A DNA stretch of 24,268 nucleotides, from IMG/VR virus record IMGVR_UViG_3300013126_000239, positions 1 to 24,268 of that record; one strand, given 5' to 3'. Position numbers and translations under genes: made by a program. The notes below the pieces were generated by a model that saw nothing but the letters and a program-made list of their open reading frames with translations, made no database searches and was not told where the DNA came from. Positions 16,807-22,490 of the stretch are shown here, piece by piece; position 1 is the stretch's first letter, and each line of letters begins with the position of its first letter. The DNA comes from a virus.

Positions 16807-17526
16807 TTAAAAATTGGTATATCCGTTATCTAAATAAAAGATATATTGTTCCTTATATATTTCACCTAACCGATCCGCTACGCGGGTTATATGCGGGGTT
16901 TTAACATCTATCATTTCTCTAATATAGATGTAAAGAGCTTTTTTATTAAAAATATCTATATTCTCTCTTTTTCTGAATACTTCTAAAATAGCATCTGCTA
17001 CTTGAGCATCTTTATCTTTAGGGAATAATTCATAAATTCTTTCAGAGCAATATTCTACATATTGATCTATGAAATCTGAGATATAATCAGCCTGATTTAA
17101 AGGAGTACCTAATTCATAGGAATGATTTAAGTCTTTATATAGTTCCTCAACTGGGGCTTTATCAACTCTTTTCTTATAGTTTTTAGTATTCTGGATAATG
17201 AGATACCTTTTAACTATTGTTCCAAAATAAGAATATGCTTTGGCTCCCTTACTGGGATCAAACAGATGCATTTTTTGGAGGAGGAAAGTTATAATCTCAT
17301 GTTGTAAATCTTCAATATTATCTACTTCAGTATAATAAAATTTAAAAGTATGGATAATATTTTCGGTTAATTTAAAAAAAGCATAATGAATATGCCTATG
17401 ATAAATTTTTTCTTTTTCATCAGTGGAAGTGGCCTTATTATAGGCCACTATAGCATCCTCAGTTTCTTGAGTAAAGTAATTATTTGATGATGGTTTTTTC
17501 TTCTTTTCAGTTACTTCTTTTATCAT
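16807..17526 (-). CDS. 55: RNA polymerase sigma factor, T4 gp55-like (late)
   Basis: The 239-aa protein contains a sigma-70 region-2-like segment (about 26-120). A helix with HRHIHYAFFKLTENIIHTF is followed by EDLQHEIITFLLQKMHLFDP and SKGAKAYSYFGTIVKRYLI, where the FDPSKGxKxxSYFxxIxxRYLI pattern is characteristic of phage gp55-type late sigma factors. T4 gp55 is 185 aa, so this one has a longer C-terminal part of unknown role. It would redirect host polymerase to late promoters, and its gene lies immediately before the tail block. The start overlaps the stop of the 92-aa membrane-protein gene as ATGA. Its C terminus (KEQYIFYLDNGY) could be a clamp-binding tail as in T4, but that is speculative. 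Confidence 0.78.
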   Translation of the reverse strand: MIKEVTEKKKKPSSNNYFTQETEDAIVAYNKATSTDEKEKIYHRHIHYAFFKLTENIIHTFKFYYTEVDNIEDLQHEIITFLLQKMHLFDPSKGAKAYSYFGTIVKRYLIIQNTKNYKKRVDKAPVEELYKDLNHSYELGTPLNQADYISDFIDQYVEYCSERIYELFPKDKDAQVADAILEVFRKRENIDIFNKKALYIYIREMIDVKTPHITRVADRLGEIYKEQYIFYLDNGYTNF

Positions 17527-17801
17527 AATTTATCTATTCTAAAATTTGATAAAACCTTTTGTAGGTTTTTTATTTCTTCATATATAAAACCTACTTCATC
17601 ATCTGTTTTAAAAATACCTTTACTATCTATAGTTTTGATTTTTTCATCAGCAAACTCAACAATTCTGGAGAGGCTGTCAAGATAGTTTTGATATCCTGCT
17701 AAGATGTCTTCTTGTTTTTCATTTTTCTTTAGAAGGTTGAAGGTCGTGAATCCTAAGATCACGACCAAACAACCTAATATACTAATTATTATAATAGTCA
17801 T
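17523..17801 (-). CDS. Single-span membrane protein with coiled coil, unknown
   Basis: The 92-aa product has one N-terminal hydrophobic segment (IIIISILGCLVVILGFTTF, about 3-21) followed by KKNEK and a soluble helical region. The N terminus would most simply be outside with the C-terminal part in the cytoplasm. The segment IFKTDDEVGFIYEEIKNLQ (about 63-81) resembles a short motif in small membrane proteins of other T4-like phages, whose function is not known to me. It overlaps the HD-hydrolase gene upstream and the sigma gene downstream by 4 nt each. The DNA encoding the membrane segment contains a perfect 8-bp inverted repeat at 17742-17766. Confidence 0.72.
   Translation of the reverse strand: MTIIIISILGCLVVILGFTTFNLLKKNEKQEDILAGYQNYLDSLSRIVEFADEKIKTIDSKGIFKTDDEVGFIYEEIKNLQKVLSNFRIDKL
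17742..17766. repeat. Perfect 8-bp inverted repeat inside the membrane-protein gene
   Basis: GGTCGTGA at 17742-17749 and TCACGACC at 17759-17766 are separated by 9 nt. The arms are GC-richer than the surroundings. The repeat lies in coding DNA upstream of the sigma gene and could form an mRNA hairpin or be a protein-binding site. Confidence 0.45.
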
Positions 17802-18571
17802 AGATTATCTAATAGATTTTTTAAACTTTCACTTTTAATACTTCCTAAAGCTTTTTGTTTAACAGGAGTCTTTTTTTCCTTAGTTAAGGTAAAATTTTCA
17901 TTTTTATCCTCAACCTTAGTTCCTTTAAAAGTTGGAAGCCATTCTTTTTCAAATTCAATCCGGGCTGCCATTAAATCAGCCTGGTGGAGAATATAAGGGA
18001 GAGCAGTTCTAGGTTTGGTAGCTGGGGAGAAGTTAATTAGATACTTTTTATTAGCTTCATCATATAAACCGTCATGGGTCTGAATACCTAACATTTCATT
18101 AAAGGTATATCTAATACCATGAGCCTGGAGGAGATATAATCCTCGGTCAGGGATAGAAGCGAAAGCTAATTTTTCACTATGTTGATATGTTTCTCCTAAC
18201 TTATCTTTTCTCCATTGATCAGTCTGGGGGATATAAGCTTCATGTTCTTCATCTCCTATTTTACCTAAGTCATGGTTAATAGCTGAGAATATTAATTCTT
18301 CCATAGTGAATGTAGACATATCTACTCCCATTTGTTGCCAAACATTAGCTAATTTAATAGCACAATCTACTACACGATTAACATGATCTACATAACCACC
18401 TGGGAAAGCATTATGGTATTCTTTTTTATGAGCTGCAGGCATCATAATAATACGATCCTCATACTCTTTATAAAAATCAAGTAATTTCTGTTTACGATCT
18501 CCAGAAATAAAAACCCCAATGTTGTTGAGAAAAATCTCCCAATTCTTTTGAATCTGCTCAGCTGTTAACAT
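17798..18571 (-). CDS. HD-domain metal-dependent phosphohydrolase
   Basis: The 257-aa product has an HD-type active site. GGYVDHVNRVVD supplies His63, SAINHDLGKIGDEEHEAY supplies the His100-Asp101 doublet, a later YLLQAHGI (about 152-159) gives another His, and LHQADLMAARIEFEKEW (about 200-216) gives the final Asp. This H...HD...H...D order is that of HD phosphohydrolases acting on nucleotides or cyclic nucleotides. Substrate cannot be deduced; dNTP or cyclic-nucleotide hydrolysis are possibilities. The C terminus is Lys-rich (KEKKTPVKQKALGSIKSESL). It starts 3 nt after the 64-aa gene and overlaps the 92-aa gene, so it is part of a co-translated set that ends in the sigma factor. Confidence 0.78.
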   Translation of the reverse strand: MLTAEQIQKNWEIFLNNIGVFISGDRKQKLLDFYKEYEDRIIMMPAAHKKEYHNAFPGGYVDHVNRVVDCAIKLANVWQQMGVDMSTFTMEELIFSAINHDLGKIGDEEHEAYIPQTDQWRKDKLGETYQHSEKLAFASIPDRGLYLLQAHGIRYTFNEMLGIQTHDGLYDEANKKYLINFSPATKPRTALPYILHQADLMAARIEFEKEWLPTFKGTKVEDKNENFTLTKEKKTPVKQKALGSIKSESLKNLLDNL

Positions 18572-18574
18572 TTT

Positions 18575-18769
18575 TTATTTACGATTAAGTTCTTCAGGAC
18601 TAAGAGGTTCACGTTCAACTGAGGCTCTAACTTCTCCTAATTGATCCAAACACTCTGCTAAGACAATTCTAATATTGTCTAGGTCATTTCTAGAGGCATA
18701 AAAATCTATATGCTTCATTTTAGCTTCTAACTTATCTAACTGATTATTTATATACTCTCTCTGTCTCAT
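18575..18769 (-). CDS. Small helical protein, unknown
   Basis: The 64-aa product is almost entirely charged helix: YINNQLDKLEAKMKHIDFYA, then LDNIRIVLAECLDQLGEVRA, ending in a PLSPEELNRK tail. It ends 3 nt before the HD-hydrolase start, which supports co-expression. The leader is A-rich (AAATAAAGGAAAAGAAATG) and includes an AAGGA that could serve as a weak Shine-Dalgarno. The 78-nt gap before it holds AT-rich sequence and no motif I can name. The function is not recognised. Confidence 0.6.
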   Translation of the reverse strand: MRQREYINNQLDKLEAKMKHIDFYASRNDLDNIRIVLAECLDQLGEVRASVEREPLSPEELNRK

Positions 18770-18847
18770 TTCTTTTCCTTTATTTCTTAAAAATTATTTA
18801 TTTTTTTATTTAATCTGAAGTTAATAAACCTTTTAGGGAAGGCCAAT

Positions 18848-19288
18848 TTATTTTAAAGAAAGGTCAAAAATTTTTTTTAGGAGGGCACATTTTTCATATT
18901 CCTCAATTTCTTCAAAGTGTTTAATGGCTAATTTAAAGGCAACTTCTAATTCACCGTCCATGTATGAAGTTAAGACTTCTTGGGACTTTTTATCTTTTAC
19001 TTTAAACTTACTTATGTAAGTGTAAGCTCTTTCATATAACATAGCCTCACCTGCCCTTTCTATTTCCTTAACATCTAATTTAGGATCAACTTGTTTAAAC
19101 ATCAAAGTTAATCCTTTATTATAAGAAGTATAATTCATAATCATCTTCTTAAACATTTTAAGCATAGTTAAAGGATCATTATAATCTATCTTAGGTAAAG
19201 AAGTAGGGCTAGTATAATCCGGCCCCTTAGGATCTAATCCTCCCTTACCTCCAAACAGATCAAAAACCTTATCAGGATCAATAGGCAT
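18848..19288 (-). CDS. Unknown phage protein, 146 aa
   Basis: I do not recognise this protein. It starts with a Gly/Pro/Asp-rich stretch (DLFGGKGGLDPKGPDYTSP), followed by a helical body: LTMLKMFKKMIMNYTSYNKG, then ERAGEAMLYERAYTYISKFK, then a C-terminal acidic helix FEEIEEYEKCALLKKI. That C-terminal pattern is reminiscent of a UVR-type helix hairpin (E-x-A-x-L-R-D-x-I), but too loosely to assign. A gap of 14 nt carrying an ATATTTA motif separates it from the YkuK-like gene, so it may begin a transcript. There is no membrane segment. Confidence 0.65.
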   Translation of the reverse strand: MPIDPDKVFDLFGGKGGLDPKGPDYTSPTSLPKIDYNDPLTMLKMFKKMIMNYTSYNKGLTLMFKQVDPKLDVKEIERAGEAMLYERAYTYISKFKVKDKKSQEVLTSYMDGELEVAFKLAIKHFEEIEEYEKCALLKKIFDLSLK

Positions 19289-19296
19289 GTTAATTA

Positions 19297-19304
19297 TAAA
19301 TATT
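19297..19304 (-). promoter_or_regulatory. AATATTTA promoter-like motif before the 146-aa gene
   Basis: The minus strand reads AATATTTATAATTAAC then ATG, overlapping the preceding TAA stop by two bases. The motif ends 8 nt before the start codon, the same close spacing as at 14397, 16793 and 22432. Confidence 0.4.
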
Positions 19305-19752
19305 ATTTACAATGATAATCAGCAGCTCGTGTAGCTATTTGTTTAACAGGTTTAATGTTAGCTCTATAACCTAAAGATGTGACCCACCCCTTAGCTGCTG
19401 AAACTAATTTATTACTAAAATAAAACTCGTCATTATTATAATCTAAGTCTATTTCAACCTTAATACTAGGCATATGCTCAGTTATTAAGTTAGCTATTTC
19501 TAAAGAAAACTCAGTTTCTTTCCACAATCGTGTCCAATTGTCCTTAGTAGGTGGAAGAACACTTTTTTGAAAAATATAATGAACTCCATTATTGGGATAA
19601 CGATAAGCTATAGCAGTAACATATATAATTTCTTGCCCATAACGTTGAGAATCCGTTCCTATATGGACTTCTATAAATGGATCACTGCCTATCATTTTAG
19701 CTGTATAGATGACGGGATTTACCGGTTTTCCATCAACTGTTCTAAATTTCAT
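19303..19752 (-). CDS. RNase H-like protein of the YkuK (DUF458) type
   Basis: The 149-aa product resembles YkuK-family proteins, which have a predicted RNase H-like fold. The first strand carries VHIGTDSQRYGQEIIYVTAIA with Asp34 in the GTDSQ motif. KETEFSLEIANLI carries a second acid (Glu80 or Glu82), and VEIDLDYN carries Asp102 and Asp104. The last conserved acid is in RAADYHC (Asp145). These positions match the expected two-metal nuclease acids, so nuclease activity is plausible but unproven. The ATG at 19752 overlaps the HAD gene stop as ATGA. A role in phage RNA or DNA processing is inference. Confidence 0.7.
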   Translation of the reverse strand: MKFRTVDGKPVNPVIYTAKMIGSDPFIEVHIGTDSQRYGQEIIYVTAIAYRYPNNGVHYIFQKSVLPPTKDNWTRLWKETEFSLEIANLITEHMPSIKVEIDLDYNNDEFYFSNKLVSAAKGWVTSLGYRANIKPVKQIATRAADYHCK

Positions 19753-20090
19753 AATTCTTCTATTCTTTTGGCTTTATCATCTATTACTAAATCAAAATGG
19801 GGCTTTTCATCCCCACATTTTAATTCATGATATTTGCATTCCCACTCATTGAGTTGAGATAAAGTATGTTCTCTATAATTTTTACCTGAAGTAGAGCCTC
19901 GGGCTGTCCAATAAACTATTTTCCAACCTTCATCATAAAGTTTATTTATCTTAGCTATATTTTCTTTATTAGGAACAGATAAATCATATCTTCTCTGTTC
20001 TGGGTAGAAACATATTGTTTCATCAATATCTACTAAAGCTACTTTTTGTTTACCTTCTACTGTAAACCTATCTGAAACATGAAATTCCAT
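19749..20090 (-). CDS. Small HAD-superfamily phosphatase
   Basis: The 113-aa product contains the HAD motifs in order: VALVDIDETICF with nucleophile Asp21 and Asp23, IVYWTARG with Thr62 at the end of the second strand, and LVIDDKAKRI with Asp104-Asp105. The pattern DxDET...YxxxxPN...IxxIxxLYxxGWxIxxWTARG...HxxTxxQLxxWxxxYH resembles the BcbF/EcbF-type subgroup of small HAD phosphatases. The substrate is unknown; sugar, nucleotide or nucleic-acid 3' phosphates are possible. An open frame extends 55 codons upstream, but those codons run through tRNA-Leu, so I place the start at the ATG at 20090. The stop overlaps the YkuK-like gene. Confidence 0.78.
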   Translation of the reverse strand: MEFHVSDRFTVEGKQKVALVDIDETICFYPEQRRYDLSVPNKENIAKINKLYDEGWKIVYWTARGSTSGKNYREHTLSQLNEWECKYHELKCGDEKPHFDLVIDDKAKRIEEL

Positions 20091-20119
20091 AACATTAATG
20101 GTTAAGTTTAAAAAATTAG

Positions 20120-20200
20120 TACCTAAGGAGAGACTCGAACTCTCACGCCTTTCGGCACTGGTTCCTAAGACCAGCGTGTCTACCATTCCACCACTTAGGC
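20120..20200 (-). tRNA. tRNA-Leu (anticodon UAG)
   Basis: The minus strand folds as a class II tRNA of 81 nt. The acceptor stem is GCCTAAG with CTTAGGT (one G-U), the anticodon stem is CTGGT/ACCAG with loop CTTAGGA, giving TAG. A long variable arm (TGCCGAAAGGCGT) follows, then a T arm GAGAG-TTCGAGT-CTCTC and discriminator A as expected for Leu. The CCA end is not encoded (CTA follows). It reads CUA codons. Confidence 0.93.
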
Positions 20201-20223
20201 ATCCGTTATTTGCTTCGTTCGGG

Positions 20224-20308
20224 CGGAAGATGTTGGATTCGAACCAACGCACCAATTTCTTGATGACGGTTTAGCAAACCGCTCCATTAACCACTCTGGC
20301 AATCTTCC
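20224..20308 (-). tRNA. tRNA-Ser (anticodon GCU)
   Basis: This is an 85-nt class II tRNA on the minus strand. The acceptor is GGAAGAT/ATCTTCC with discriminator G. The anticodon loop TTGCTAA gives GCT, there is a long variable arm, and the T arm is GTTGG-TTCGAAT-CCAAC. CCA is not encoded (CCC follows). It reads AGC and AGU, codons that are frequent in the Ser-rich tail genes. Confidence 0.93.
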
Positions 20309-20314
20309 TTTAGG

Positions 20315-20399
20315 CGGTGAGGGAGAGATTCGAACTCCCGGTACCTTGCAGTACAACGGTTTTCAAGACCGCCGCAATAGACCACTCTGCCACCTCACC
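20315..20399 (-). tRNA. tRNA-Ser (anticodon UGA)
   Basis: This is an 85-nt class II tRNA on the minus strand, 6 nt from the Ser-GCU gene. The acceptor is GGTGAGG/CCTCACC with discriminator G. The anticodon loop CTTGAAA gives TGA, and the T arm GGGAG-TTCGAAT-CTCTC has one G-U pair. CCA is not encoded. It reads UCA codons. Confidence 0.93.
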
Positions 20400-20408
20400 T
20401 AGAGCCCA

Positions 20409-20594
20409 TTACTGGGCTGGTTCTGAAGTTTCTGTTGGGAGAGTTTCGAGTGAGTTGAGCAACTCATGAACAGAATCAACAGGTGCAACATGAGTAGTTG
20501 AGTCTTGGGCTGCAACTTCACAGTTTTCACATTCGCCTTGGTTCCCACATCCCATGAGACCCACAATGGCCATAACAACAAACAAATTTTTCAT
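20409..20594 (-). CDS. Small phage-encoded lipoprotein
   Basis: From the ATG at 20594 the product is 61 aa. It begins MKNLFVVMAIVGLMGCGNQG, a short type-II signal peptide with lysines absent beyond residue 2, a hydrophobic core and a lipobox LMGC placing the lipidated cysteine at 16. The mature part has two further cysteines (GECENCEVAA) and is acidic and Ser/Thr/Pro-rich, so it is probably a small surface or periplasmic protein anchored to a membrane. An Rz1-like spanin subunit or a superinfection-exclusion lipoprotein are possibilities; nothing decides between them. The frame continues 13 codons upstream, but the signal peptide fixes the start. It lies 9 nt upstream of the tRNA cluster. Confidence 0.65.
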   Translation of the reverse strand: MKNLFVVMAIVGLMGCGNQGECENCEVAAQDSTTHVAPVDSVHELLNSLETLPTETSEPAQ

Positions 20595-20617
20595 ATCTAT
20601 TATAAGTATTAAATTTT

Positions 20618-20785
20618 TTACCAAATATCCCATTCTTGACCAGCCATAATATAAGCTGAGCCTGAGTCTAAAGCTGGGTTTTCAAGCATAAAGGCTATTG
20701 CTGTTGATCTAACTTCTGTTACAAGACCATACTTGTTAGCTTCATTTAAAACAGCGTCAACAATATCTTTATAGTTATTATTCAT
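20618..20785 (-). CDS. Small unknown protein, 55 aa
   Basis: A 55-aa frame begins at the ATG at 20785 and reads MNNNYKDIVDAVLNEANKYG, then LVTEVRSTAIAFMLENPALD, ending GQEWDIW. The N-terminal helix and balanced composition look like a real small protein, and codon use matches the neighbours. The leader is a Bacteroidota-like A-rich tract (AAAAAAAGAAAAAAATG) preceded by a GC-rich hairpin at 20806-20828. It lies between the DUF932-type gene and the lipoprotein gene. No family is recognised. Confidence 0.6.
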   Translation of the reverse strand: MNNNYKDIVDAVLNEANKYGLVTEVRSTAIAFMLENPALDSGSAYIMAGQEWDIW

Positions 20786-20805
20786 TTTTTTCTTTTTTTG
20801 TTATT

Positions 20806-20828
20806 GGGGGAGGCACTTTACCTCCCCC
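20806..20828 (-). promoter_or_regulatory. GC-rich hairpin in the leader of the 55-aa gene
   Basis: GGGGGAGG at 20806-20813 pairs perfectly with CCTCCCCC at 20821-20828; in the minus-strand RNA an inner U-G pair makes 9 bp. No U-tract follows on either strand (minus continues AATAACAAAAAAAG), so it is not a standard terminator. It could be an mRNA-end stabiliser or a translational control element. Confidence 0.5.
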
Positions 20829-20855
20829 TCAAACAACATGGCATATATATTAATC

Positions 20856-21649
20856 TCAAATAAATTGAGAAGCGATTTCATACAACTCTTTGTTAATTTT
20901 CAAATCTTGTTTGAAATTTTTAACACGACGAGCTTTACGAAGCTTAACACCACTAATATATTCAAAATCTCCATCAATCATTTTTTCTTGGAGTACATTA
21001 AATACATTCCACAAATCATTCCCCTCATCTTCCTTGCGAGTCGGTTTGAGAACTTCTTCAATATTGATACCATAGTCTTTAATAATATTTTGATTTTCAT
21101 TAACTTTCTCAAAACGAGTTTCAAGAGCCTTTTAGCGAACTCTACTTTTTGTTCTTGAGACAAAATAGTACTCTTAAACTTATTCATCACCTCAACTGTG
21201 ACTGGAAGCTGTTCAACTAATTCAGACACAATTGCTTGAACTTCTTCAAATGAGTAACCCATATGACGGATTTTCTTATCAGCAAAATGTTCCGTGGCAA
21301 CTACCAAACCATTAGAACAAACCAACCTAAACAAACCTGCTGTGAATTGAAAGCTATTCTTACCATCATGAGAATTTGAGATAAGAATTTGTGGGTAAAC
21401 AACATCTCTATCATTACCTTCAATTACAATATCTGGATTACGAAAAACAAGCATATGTTTTTGAAAACCTTTGTTGTGGCGGGCTTTAACTTCAACAGCT
21501 TTACTAACACCCCATCCCATTTTCTCCATATCATCAATAATACGGTCAGTTGGAATGTGAACATACTTGTCTGAAGAACCTGCCATTTTGTGAGAGGTGA
21601 AAACTGAAGGCGCTGCTTCTTTGATTTGGTTTCTTGTGAGAAATTCCAT
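20856..21649 (-). pseudogene. DUF932-type protein gene interrupted by a 1-nt frame change
   Basis: The first 173 codons from the ATG at 21649 encode a DUF932-like N-terminal part (MEFLTRNQIKEAAPSVFTSH, GWGVSKAVEVKARHNKGFQK, LFRLVCSNGLVVA). After EQKVEFAK, near 21127-21133, the first frame becomes Lys/Leu-rich nonsense. The -1 frame continues with ALETRFEKVNENQ, DEGNDLWNVFNVLQEKM and RKARRVKNFKQDLKINKELY to a TGA at 20856, a typical DUF932 C-terminal end. One added A in the run at 21130-21133 would restore about 264 aa (…EFAKKALETRF…). It may be a sequencing error, a real mutation or frameshifted expression. DUF932 proteins are phage- or plasmid-associated, with unknown function. The leader is A-rich with a TATATTTA motif at 21674-21681. 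Confidence 0.72.
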
Positions 21650-21673
21650 AACTTTTATTTTTTATCTTTTATT

Positions 21674-21681
21674 TAAATATA
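21674..21681 (-). promoter_or_regulatory. TATATTTA promoter-like motif before the DUF932-type gene
   Basis: The minus strand reads AGTATATTTAAATAAAAGAT, about 24 nt before the ATG at 21649. An A/T-only leader without a Shine-Dalgarno follows. Confidence 0.45.
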
Positions 21682-21708
21682 CTAAATTTAGAGTGTAGAG
21701 CCAAGTTC

Positions 21709-21960
21709 TTAGTTAAAGAGAGCTTGAAACTCAAGTAAATCTTTTTCTGCTTCTTCGTAGTTACCAATACCGTATTGGTCAACCATAATGTAAAGAGCAT
21801 GTTCATCATCAAAAGCAGCCATAACATGCTCCTGCTCAGGAGAATTAAGGTACTTTCTAATCAAAACAGCTGTGATGATCAACTCATTAAATGAACACTC
21901 ATTTTCAATGAGTTTTGAAGCAAACTCATTTGTTAACTCGGGCAAAGCTGAAATAGTCAT
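21709..21960 (-). CDS. Small acidic protein, unknown
   Basis: The 83-aa product is acidic and helical: LTNEFASKLIENECSFNELI, then ITAVLIRKYLNSPEQEHVMA, then AFDDEHALYIMVDQYG, and NYEEAEKDLLEFQALF at the C terminus. No family is recognised and there is no membrane segment. It has its own promoter-like motif (21991-21998) and an A-rich leader ending AAAACAAAAAATG, the same architecture as the downstream DUF932-type gene. Many such small proteins in phages are early host-interaction factors, but that is inference. Confidence 0.65.
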   Translation of the reverse strand: MTISALPELTNEFASKLIENECSFNELIITAVLIRKYLNSPEQEHVMAAFDDEHALYIMVDQYGIGNYEEAEKDLLEFQALFN

Positions 21961-21990
21961 TTTTTGTTTTTTATTTCTTATTTTACATTC

Positions 21991-21998
21991 TAAATATA
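21991..21998 (-). promoter_or_regulatory. TATATTTA promoter-like motif before the 83-aa gene
   Basis: The minus strand reads TTATATTTAGAATGTAAAAT, ending about 30 nt before the ATG at 21960. It shares TATATTTAG with the motifs at 24066 and 24254. Confidence 0.45.
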
Positions 21999-22030
21999 AA
22001 AAATCTTGCCTGTTAAGCCAAACTTTCTTT

Positions 22031-22426
22031 TTAAGAAGTAGAAAGTTCTATCCCGTAAACAGTTGAAGTAGATCCACTTAAAATAGTAGGATTAGCCGCT
22101 ATAAATTTAATATGAGCCGCGGGTATAGTGACTGATGGGGTAAAAGAAAAAGTGGCAGTAGAAGACGGATTTACAATAAAAGCAGCATGTACTGACTCTG
22201 TTACCATAGTACAATTTACAAGAGAAGTAACAGAAGCAGAATTAAAAATCTGTCTATAGGCTATCCCTCCATATGGAGAAGAAGGCTCAGAAAAAGTAGT
22301 TCCCTCTATAATAAAATAAGAGGTAGTTGAAACATTATTAACCAAAGTAAAAGTTTTAGCCCCAGTTGTTAAATTAGCAGAAGCAGTAACCCCGTCTCTT
22401 AATTGAGTTCTTGTGTATGTTGGCAT
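22031..22426 (-). CDS. Small beta-rich protein, probably structural, unknown
   Basis: From the ATG at 22426 the product is 131 aa, beginning MPTYTRTQLRDGVTASANLT and continuing with Thr/Ser/Val-rich strands (FTLVNNVSTTSYFIIEGTTF, TATFSFTPSVTIPAAHIKFI). This looks like a small beta-sandwich virion or decoration protein. I reject the frame's 12-codon upstream extension because it runs across the GGATATTTATTAAC motif that ends just before this ATG. It sits outside the main tail block, next to the ADP-ribosyltransferase, which could suggest a late virion gene there. No family is assigned. Confidence 0.65.
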   Translation of the reverse strand: MPTYTRTQLRDGVTASANLTTGAKTFTLVNNVSTTSYFIIEGTTFSEPSSPYGGIAYRQIFNSASVTSLVNCTMVTESVHAAFIVNPSSTATFSFTPSVTIPAAHIKFIAANPTILSGSTSTVYGIELSTS

Positions 22427-22431
22427 GTTAA

Positions 22432-22439
22432 TAAATATC
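22432..22439 (-). promoter_or_regulatory. GATATTTA promoter-like motif before the 131-aa gene
   Basis: The minus strand reads GGATATTTATTAAC then ATG. The motif ends 5 nt before the start codon, the same close spacing as before the tail-block genes, consistent with a late gene. Confidence 0.4.
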
Positions 22440-22490
22440 CAAGCCAAACTAACCTCACACACTTCTCAAAATATCCGTATATACACTCCT

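Noticed and set aside
20091-20255. Upstream extension of the HAD phosphatase frame by 55 codons.
   Set aside because: The extension runs through tRNA-Leu and into the next spacer, so it cannot be real coding sequence; the ATG at 20090 gives a normal HAD N terminus.
20399-20581. A second open frame overlapping the lipoprotein gene on the same strand.
   Set aside because: The alternative frame carries an intact signal peptide and lipobox, so this one is a shadow.
20806-20828. GC-rich hairpin as a rho-independent terminator.
   Set aside because: Neither strand has a T-tract after the stem, so a canonical intrinsic terminator is not supported.
21127-21133. Programmed -1 frameshift in the DUF932-type gene.
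   Set aside because: The site T-AAA-AGG is not a standard slippery heptamer. A missing A from a homopolymer is simpler, so I report a broken gene and leave recoding only as a possibility.
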